Origin: Polyangiaceae bacterium
GTDB taxonomy: Bacteria; Myxococcota_A; Polyangia; Polyangiales; Polyangiaceae
NCBI GenBank assembly: GCA_015075635.1
Contig: JABTUA010000002.1
Span: 1,178,001-1,242,000, forward strand
DNA length: 64,000 nt
Direction: 5' to 3'
The notes under the pieces were generated by a model. That model did no database searches. It was not told the origin of the DNA and saw only the letters and a list, made by a program, of their open reading frames with translations. Of this stretch, positions 58,198-64,000 are shown piece by piece (position 1 is the stretch's first letter; the number at the start of each line of letters is the position of its first letter). A program made the translations under genes and the position numbers.

Positions 58198-59124
58198 TCA
58201 TTGGCAGCTCAGCTGGTCGGGGTGACAGACCGGGCCGAGCCCGTCCTGCTTGTCGCAACACCAATAGTAGGCCCCCGTGCACGCGTTGTACTGGCTGCCC
58301 GGGGTGCACTCGCAGTTCTGCGCCGTCGGCCGGCAGCGTCCCCCCTGCCCGTCGCCCTTGTCGCAGCAGACGCTCCAGGAACCGCCGCAGGGGTTCAGGC
58401 TGGCGATGAGCTCCGGGTCGCACTTGCACCCGTCCGCGTTGTTGCTGCACACCGGGCCCATGCCGTCGCCCCTGTCGCAGCACAGCGGGTAGCTGAGCCC
58501 GCAAGGGCTGGGCAGCGCGTTGGGCGTGCAAGCGCAGCCCTTGGCATCACCGACGCAGACCGATCCTTTGCCGTCCTGCTTGTCGCAGCAGATGGGTGTG
58601 ACGCCGGCGCACGGGCTCTGCTTGGCGCCGAGCACACACTTGCAGTCGGCCGAGTCGCTCTGGCACGAGGGACCCTGGCCCGGCGTCTTCTCGCAGCACA
58701 CGGCGTAGGCGCCGGCGCAAGGGTTCTTCAGCGTGCCTGACTGGGCAAGGGGCTCGCAGGCGCAGTCCTTGGCGTTCGCGACGCAGGTGAAGCCCATGCC
58801 GTCGTTCCTGTCGCAGCAGACCGGCGTCCCGCCGGAGCAGGCTGGGACACAACTCGTGGGGGCCGGCGCATCGCTCGCGTCGCCGTCCGCCGCGTCGCCC
58901 CCGCTGTCTTGATCGGTGACGACATCCTCCGCGTCACCGTCCGCCGCGTCCACGCCCCCCGTGCCGTCCGATGAGGCGTCGGTGCTGCCGCCGGTGCCGG
59001 ATGTTCCACCAACCGTGACGTCCGAGCCCGCGTCGGCGCCACCCGCGCCGGACTCGTCGAGCGAGCACGCAGCGAACGAGCAGAGGCCCACCAGCGCGAT
59101 GCGGGCAGCGTCGAGCTCGAGCAC
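58198..59124 (-). CDS. lipoprotein with six Cys-rich repeats
   Basis: A 308-residue lipoprotein with GTG start at 59124 and lipobox FAACSLDES (Cys20). An acidic Asp/Gly/Thr linker runs to about 90. Six repeats of about 35 residues follow, each with a core such as CCDRNDGMGFTC, CCEKTPGQGPSC, CCDKQDGKGSVC, CCDRGDGMGPVC, CCDKGDGQGGRC and CCDKQDGLGPVC, then C-x-C. The CC-D-K-x-D-G-x-G core resembles a small Ca2+- or metal-binding module, but the fold is not one I know. It is divergent from the kinase gene. Confidence 0.75.
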   Translation of the reverse strand: MLELDAARIALVGLCSFAACSLDESGAGGADAGSDVTVGGTSGTGGSTDASSDGTGGVDAADGDAEDVVTDQDSGGDAADGDASDAPAPTSCVPACSGGTPVCCDRNDGMGFTCVANAKDCACEPLAQSGTLKNPCAGAYAVCCEKTPGQGPSCQSDSADCKCVLGAKQSPCAGVTPICCDKQDGKGSVCVGDAKGCACTPNALPSPCGLSYPLCCDRGDGMGPVCSNNADGCKCDPELIASLNPCGGSWSVCCDKGDGQGGRCRPTAQNCECTPGSQYNACTGAYYWCCDKQDGLGPVCHPDQLSCQ

Positions 59125-59175
59125 CGGGCCATGCTAGAGCCACGGCCCCAAGCGGTCTAGACTCGCCGTCTCAGC

Positions 59176-62100
59176 GTGACGAGCGCCCCGCGCAAGACCA
59201 ACCTCACGCATCCGACGAGCCAGTTCGTCGGGCGCGAAGACGACCTGGCGGACCTGCACGAGCAGCTCAGGCGCGCGCGGCTCGTCAGCGTGCTCGGCCC
59301 ACCCGGCGCCGGCAAGACCCGGCTCGCAACGGAGTACGCGCTGCGCTACGGCGGCGCGTTCCTGGCCGAAGGCGCCGGTGGCGCCTGGTTCGTGGATCTC
59401 GGCGAGGCGCGGGAGGTGGACGACGTCTACCGAGCGGTAGCGCAGGCCCTGGACATCACGCTCGGCGACGAGCACACCGAGCGGACCGCCGGAGAGCGGA
59501 TCGGCGCCGCGCTCGCCGCGCGCGGCCCGACGCTGCTGGTCCTCGACAACTTCGAGCAGCTGGTGCCGCGGGCGGTGCCGTCCGTCGAGCTCTTTCTGAG
59601 GCGCGCCCCGGAGCTGTGCGTGCTCGTCACTTCGCGCATTCGACTGAACGTGGCCGGTGAGCTGGTACGCGAGCTCGACGGGCTCGACCTACCGAGCGGG
59701 GAGCGGGGCTTCGACTGCGACGCGGTTCGCCTGTTCCTGGAGCGCGCGCGCTCCGTGCGGAGCGGCTTCGTCCCCACCGAGGACGAGCGCGTCATCGTCG
59801 CGGAGCTGGTCACCCGCCTCGACGGACTGCCCCTCGCCATCGAGCTGGCCGGCGCGCGCATGAGCGTGCTCGGGCCGAGACAGCTGCTGGACAGGCTGGG
59901 CAAGAGCCTGGACCTGTTGCGTGGGGGCAAGGGGCGCGCGCACACGCTGCGAGCGACGCTGGACTGGTCGTGGGAGCTCCTCGGCGTGCACGAGCGTGAC
60001 GCGCTGATGCAAGCCGCGATCTTCCACGGCGGGTTCTCGCTGGAGGCCGCCGAGGCGGTGATCGATCTGTCCGAGCACCCGGACGCGCCCGACGTGCTCG
60101 ACGCGCTGGAGTCACTGCGCAACAGCTCGCTCCTCCGCACCTACGCGGTGCCGGAGCTGCCCGGTGAGATCCGCTTCGGCCTGCTCGACATCGTTCGCGC
60201 CTACGGACGGGAGCAGCTCGACCAGGCGGGCGGGACCGACGGTGCCCGCGCGCGCCACGCCCGCTACTTCGTGGAGGCGGCCAGCCGCTGGGCCAGCCGC
60301 GTGGAGCGCGCCGAGGGTCCGGAGAGCCTGCGCCGCCTGGCGCTCGAGCTGCCCAACCTGGTGGCCGTGCACCGGCGCGCGCTCTCCGCGGAGGCACCCT
60401 CGAGCGCGGCGCTCTCGGACGCCATCGCGGTGACGCTGGCGCTGGAGCACGTGTTCTACATGCGCGGCCCCACGGCGCCTTGCCTGTCGATGGTGGACCA
60501 GGTCTTCGAGGAGGTCCTGGACGGCGTCGAGCCGCGCCTGATCGCCCTGGCGTTGAAGGCCCGCGGCAGAGCGCTGCGCGATCTGGGCCACGCCGAGGAG
60601 AGCCTGGAGGCCCTGGAGCGCGCGCTCGCCATCGCTCGAGCCATCGGCGACCGCTCCACCGAGGCTCGCGTGCTCGGGCACGTCGCCTACACGCACGCCC
60701 AGCTGGGCGACGACGAGAAGGCGCTGGCCGTCTTCGAGGAGTCGCTGGCCGCCGCCCGTGAGGCGGGGGACCGGCGCAGCGAGGGCATGGTGCTCGCGAG
60801 CGTGGGGATGCTGCTCGTGCGCCGGGGCCAGCTCGACGACGCAGCCCGCACCTTCGACGCGGCGCTCGCGGTGGACGGGGAGGTGGGCAATCGCTACGCC
60901 GCCGCGGCTGCCCTGGCTGCCCGCGGTGAGCTCCACCGGGCGCGCGGGCGGGTGGAGGCCGCGCGCGCGGATCTCGAAGCGGCGCTGGAGGGCTATCGCG
61001 AGTTCGGGGAGCGCCGCCACGAGGGCCTCGCGCTCACGGAGCTCGGCGTCCTGTACCAAGAGCAGAAGCGCTTCGCGGAGGCGCGCGCCTGCCTCGAACG
61101 AGCGCAGCAGCAGCACAGGGAGCTCGGCAGTCGCCTGTTCCAGGTGACGGCGCTGGCTACCCTGGGCGATCTGGAGCGCGAAGAGGGGCAGCTCGCCGAA
61201 GCGAGGAGCCGCTACGAGCGCGCGCTGCGCATCGCGCGCGAGCTCGGGGATCGCGTGGCGCAGGCGCGCATCTTGGCCAGCCTCGGCGGCACCAACGCCG
61301 CGCTCCGGAAGCAGGATGCCGCGCGGGAGTCCCTGGCGGACGCCGATCGCCTGGCCGAGGCCCTGGGCGATCCGAGCACGCTCCGGGTCGTGGACCTGGA
61401 GCGCGCCCACCTCGATCTGGCAGAGGCGTCGTCCGCGGCGGCGCGCGGAGAGCGCAGCGCCGCCCAGAGCCTGGAGAGGGCCGCGCGCGAGCGGCTGGCG
61501 CGCGCGCAGGGCGCGGGACCCCTGCCCGCCCGTCCCGCCCCGGAGCGGCTGGCCTACCGCCTGCTCGAGCACGTGCTCACGGACGGACCTCCGCCTCCCA
61601 GCCGCGAGCTGACTCCGTCGGGCGCGCTCCCGCAGGGCGAGCTGGGGCGCTACGAGCTGTTGCGCGAGATCGCGTCGGGCGGCATGGCCACGGTGTACGT
61701 CGGACGCCAGCGCGGCGCCGGCGGCTTCGATCGCCTGGTCGCCATCAAGCGCATGCACGAGCACCTGGCGTCATTGCCGGACTTGGCCGCGCAGTTCATG
61801 GATGAGGCTCGCATCGCCTCTCTGGTGCGCCACCCGAACGTGGTCGGCGTCCAAGACGTGTACGAGCTTCGCGGCGAGCACCTACTGGTCATGGACTACG
61901 TGGACGGGACCAGCCTCTCCCAGCTGATGGCGCGCGCTTCCGTCGGAAATGCGGAGATCCCTCGTGGGGTCGCGGTGTACGTGGTGGCCCAGGCGCTGCG
62001 CGGCCTGCACGCCGCCCACGAGCAGCTCGACGTGGACGGAGACCCGCTCGACATCGTCCATCGCGACGCGACGCCGCACAACATCTTGCTCGGAGCGGAC

Positions 62101-62982
62101 GGCTCGGTACACATCACCGACTTCGGTGTCGCCAAGCTGCGGCACCAGAGCAGCCACACCGACGACGGCACGGCGAAGGGCAAGTTCCGCTACATGGCGC
62201 CGGAGCAGGCGCGTGCCGGGGACATCGATCGGCGCGTGGACGTGTTCGCGCTGGGCGTCGTGGCCTGGGAGCTGCTCACCGGCCAGCGCCTGTTCGAGGG
62301 CGAGAGCGACGTCGAGGTGCTCGCCCGCATCAGCGTCGGCCCGTTTCCCGCGCCGGCCAGCGTCGACGCCAGCATTCCTCTCGAGCTCGACGCCATCGTC
62401 GCGCGCGCCTTGGCCACCGAGCGCGAGGCTCGCTTCCCCACCGCCCTCGCGTTCGCAGAAGCGCTGGAGAGCTGGGCGCGAGACGCGGGCGAAGCGGCGC
62501 GCGAGCCCGAGCTGGCCCGGCTGGTCGAGGCGCTGTGCGGCGAGGAGCTCGCGAGGCGTCGTCGTTCCGTGAGCGACGCGCTGGCCAACGCGCGCAGCTT
62601 CGTCCGGAGCCTGCCACCGCCGCCGAGCGCGGCCGTGGCGCGACCGGGCGCGATCAGCGTCGGCGAGAGCGGGCGCTGGTTCGGCATCCCGGGCTCGGAC
62701 CGCGTGAGCTTGCAGCGCCGGCGCGCGCTGCGCCTGATCTTGAAGGCGCTGCTCGAGCAACGCCTCTCGGCCCCCGGCAGCGCCCTGGGCCAGGCGGAGC
62801 TGCTCGAGGCGGGCTGGCCCGGCGAGCGGGTGAAGCACGAGGCCGGCACGCTGCGGGTCTACAACGCGCTCTCGACGCTGCGGAAGCTCGGCCTCCGGGC
62901 GGTGCTCCTGAGCCGAGACGACGGCTATCTCCTGGACCCGAAAGTGGAATTCGCGAAGGTCAGCGACCTGGAAGGGTCCTAG
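59176..62982 (+). CDS. multi-domain regulator: STAND ATPase, TPR repeats, Ser/Thr kinase, winged helix
   Basis: A 1268-residue protein, GTG 59176. Domains in order: NB-ARC ATPase (Walker A GPPGAGKT at 41-48; Walker B LLVLDNFEQL), winged-helix linker, and TPR helices (about 440-800). A Hanks-type kinase follows (about 822-1100) with Lys858 (VAIK), Asp964 (HRDATPHN) and Asp982 (DFG). The C-terminal winged-helix DNA-binding region is at about 1160-1265 (QAELLEAGWPGERVKHEAGT, LRVYNALSTLRKLGLRAVLL). All kinase residues needed for activity are present. Signal sensing, ATP switch, phosphorylation and DNA binding may thus be joined in one cytoplasmic protein. Confidence 0.88.
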   Translation: MTSAPRKTNLTHPTSQFVGREDDLADLHEQLRRARLVSVLGPPGAGKTRLATEYALRYGGAFLAEGAGGAWFVDLGEAREVDDVYRAVAQALDITLGDEHTERTAGERIGAALAARGPTLLVLDNFEQLVPRAVPSVELFLRRAPELCVLVTSRIRLNVAGELVRELDGLDLPSGERGFDCDAVRLFLERARSVRSGFVPTEDERVIVAELVTRLDGLPLAIELAGARMSVLGPRQLLDRLGKSLDLLRGGKGRAHTLRATLDWSWELLGVHERDALMQAAIFHGGFSLEAAEAVIDLSEHPDAPDVLDALESLRNSSLLRTYAVPELPGEIRFGLLDIVRAYGREQLDQAGGTDGARARHARYFVEAASRWASRVERAEGPESLRRLALELPNLVAVHRRALSAEAPSSAALSDAIAVTLALEHVFYMRGPTAPCLSMVDQVFEEVLDGVEPRLIALALKARGRALRDLGHAEESLEALERALAIARAIGDRSTEARVLGHVAYTHAQLGDDEKALAVFEESLAAAREAGDRRSEGMVLASVGMLLVRRGQLDDAARTFDAALAVDGEVGNRYAAAAALAARGELHRARGRVEAARADLEAALEGYREFGERRHEGLALTELGVLYQEQKRFAEARACLERAQQQHRELGSRLFQVTALATLGDLEREEGQLAEARSRYERALRIARELGDRVAQARILASLGGTNAALRKQDAARESLADADRLAEALGDPSTLRVVDLERAHLDLAEASSAAARGERSAAQSLERAARERLARAQGAGPLPARPAPERLAYRLLEHVLTDGPPPPSRELTPSGALPQGELGRYELLREIASGGMATVYVGRQRGAGGFDRLVAIKRMHEHLASLPDLAAQFMDEARIASLVRHPNVVGVQDVYELRGEHLLVMDYVDGTSLSQLMARASVGNAEIPRGVAVYVVAQALRGLHAAHEQLDVDGDPLDIVHRDATPHNILLGADGSVHITDFGVAKLRHQSSHTDDGTAKGKFRYMAPEQARAGDIDRRVDVFALGVVAWELLTGQRLFEGESDVEVLARISVGPFPAPASVDASIPLELDAIVARALATEREARFPTALAFAEALESWARDAGEAAREPELARLVEALCGEELARRRRSVSDALANARSFVRSLPPPPSAAVARPGAISVGESGRWFGIPGSDRVSLQRRRALRLILKALLEQRLSAPGSALGQAELLEAGWPGERVKHEAGTLRVYNALSTLRKLGLRAVLLSRDDGYLLDPKVEFAKVSDLEGS

Positions 62983-63041
62983 CGCGATTTCTTCATTTTC
63001 TTTCACGGGCGAGGCGCCCGCGGGCCGCGTACCTGTCGATC

Positions 63042-64000
63042 GTGCAAAGGCTCGCATCCCTCGCGTTCGCGTTCCTGCTGCTCGGTTGCTCCGGCGGCGC
63101 CGACGACACCGGCAAGCAGAAGGACCCGCCGACTCAACCCCAGACCTGCGATCTGAACGCCGTCACGGGCGTCGCGCGCTTCAGCGATCGCAGCGCCGAG
63201 TGGGGCCTCACGGCGGAAGAGGCACAGGCCTGGACGCTCACCAGCGTGGATCTGAACGGCGACGGCTACCTCGACCTGCTCGGTCACGTGCCGGTGGGCC
63301 CCAAGCGCGGCAGCGAGAGCGGCGAGAAGTACTACACGCTCTTGATCAACGAGGCCAAGCCGGGCGGTGGCCGTCACTTCGTGGACCGCACCGTGGAGAG
63401 CGGCTACGGCACGCCCCGCGACGGCGCGGCGGGCGAGCTCCGGGTGGCGGGCGGCGCCGTGTTCGGAGACGTGGACAACGACGGCGACGTGGACGTCCTG
63501 AGCCTGACGGGCAACGGCACGGCGTCGGATCCGCCGACGCCCGCCGAGCTCGATCGCACCGAGCTCCTGCTGAACGACGGCAAGGGGAAGCTGAGCCTGG
63601 CGAAGGACGCCGGCGTGCGCACCGAAGAGGCCAAGCCGGTGTGGAGCGCCACGCTGACCGACTTCGATCTGGACGGCTCGCTCGACGCCTTCTTCGCCAA
63701 CTGGCTCACCGCCGCGGGCTACACCAGCGAGCAGCAGCTCTTGAAGGGCGACGGCAAGGGCGCCTTCTCGGACATCAGCGGCGAGGCAGGGCTCACCGAT
63801 GCGAGCGCGATGCGCGGCGCCTGCGGCGTGACGGCCTGCGACGTCGATGACGACGGCATGCCGGAGATCCTGGTCAGCGCCTACGGGCGCATGCCGAACA
63901 TGCTGCTCAAGAGCACGGGCGGAAACTCGTACACCGACCTCGGGGTGAGCGCGGGCTTCGCCTACGACCAGAACGTCGATTACCACGACGATCAGTCCTT
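63042..64000 (+). CDS. FG-GAP/VCBS-repeat lipoprotein, C-terminus outside window
   Basis: Starts at GTG 63042 (VQRLASLAFAFLLLGCSGGA, lipobox LLGC with Cys16) and runs off the window end; 319 residues are present. Four calcium-binding beta-propeller motifs are visible: VDLNGDGYLDLLG, DVDNDGDVDVLS, DFDLDGSLDAFF and DVDDDGMPEILV. These are typical of integrin-like FG-GAP or CRTAC1-family propellers, secreted or surface-bound and often involved in adhesion. The remaining blades and C-terminal domain lie beyond the window. Confidence 0.85.
   Translation, partial: MQRLASLAFAFLLLGCSGGADDTGKQKDPPTQPQTCDLNAVTGVARFSDRSAEWGLTAEEAQAWTLTSVDLNGDGYLDLLGHVPVGPKRGSESGEKYYTLLINEAKPGGGRHFVDRTVESGYGTPRDGAAGELRVAGGAVFGDVDNDGDVDVLSLTGNGTASDPPTPAELDRTELLLNDGKGKLSLAKDAGVRTEEAKPVWSATLTDFDLDGSLDAFFANWLTAAGYTSEQQLLKGDGKGAFSDISGEAGLTDASAMRGACGVTACDVDDDGMPEILVSAYGRMPNMLLKSTGGNSYTDLGVSAGFAYDQNVDYHDDQS

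Noticed and set aside
1..64000. CRISPR array or prophage
   Set aside because: No regularly spaced 25-40-nt direct repeats, cas genes, or phage structural genes were seen.

Overview
The window is high-GC DNA coding on both strands, best explained as a chromosomal segment of a myxobacterium of the Sorangium/Polyangium type. The grounds are the many exported lipoproteins with Gly/Ser-rich linkers, MopE-like metal-binding motifs, C-terminal MYXO-CTERM sorting tails, kinases with an HRDxxPHN catalytic loop, and frequent GTG/TTG starts. Genus is not resolved. One tRNA (Gln-UUG) and no rRNA, CRISPR array, transposase or integrase gene were found.

Layout. 1-3.96 kb: a truncated alpha/beta hydrolase with a coupled small lipoprotein, then tldD-tldE. 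4-9 kb: an EAL phosphodiesterase, a small protein, a lipoprotein, dnaA with a pair of DnaA boxes in its leader, and a divergent outer-membrane protein. 9-16.7 kb: a hypothetical/beta-barrel pair, a membrane protein, a CxxxY-type ccmE, hemE-hemG, and two convergent paralogous Pro/Ala-rich beta-barrel proteins. 16.8-23.6 kb: lipoproteins, tRNA-Gln, an ECF sigma factor with a coupled membrane partner, a PP2C phosphatase, an HtrA-like protein without a recognisable catalytic triad, and rpiA. 23.7-31.06 kb: a lipoprotein papain-like peptidase followed by an unusual accessory stretch. In it three copies of a palindrome plus the last 81 nt of the peptidase gene, and a fourth fragment, separate small cargo modules: a vapBC-like remnant, an ECF-sigma operon and two lipoproteins. 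31-42 kb: a methyltransferase with a divergent AraC regulator, two phosphodiester-glycosidase-like proteins, a double zinc-ribbon membrane protein, a STAND ATPase, mutM and a large Cys-rich lipoprotein. 42-45.5 kb: a BamA/TamA-like protein. 45.6-52.4 kb: a copper/silver-type RND efflux operon. 52.4-64 kb: CBS protein, HPF-cold-shock fusion, AI-2E-type transporter, Cys-rich lipoproteins, a zinc peptidase, a STAND-TPR-kinase-winged-helix regulator, and the start of an FG-GAP repeat lipoprotein.

How genes work together. Clear functional units are TldD/TldE, hemE-hemG (with ccmE next door, all acting on heme), sigma/partner pairs at 18.3-19.2 kb and 26.2-29.4 kb, and the CusCBA-like pump with a Cys-rich exported leader protein. 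Much of the rest is cell-surface biology.

The strongest candidate for something undescribed is the 25.29-31.06 kb repeat array. It looks like successive insertions of recombinase-free modules at the 3' end of one gene. Each module ends in the same imperfect palindrome and leaves a displaced 3' end that differs from its relatives almost only at synonymous positions.
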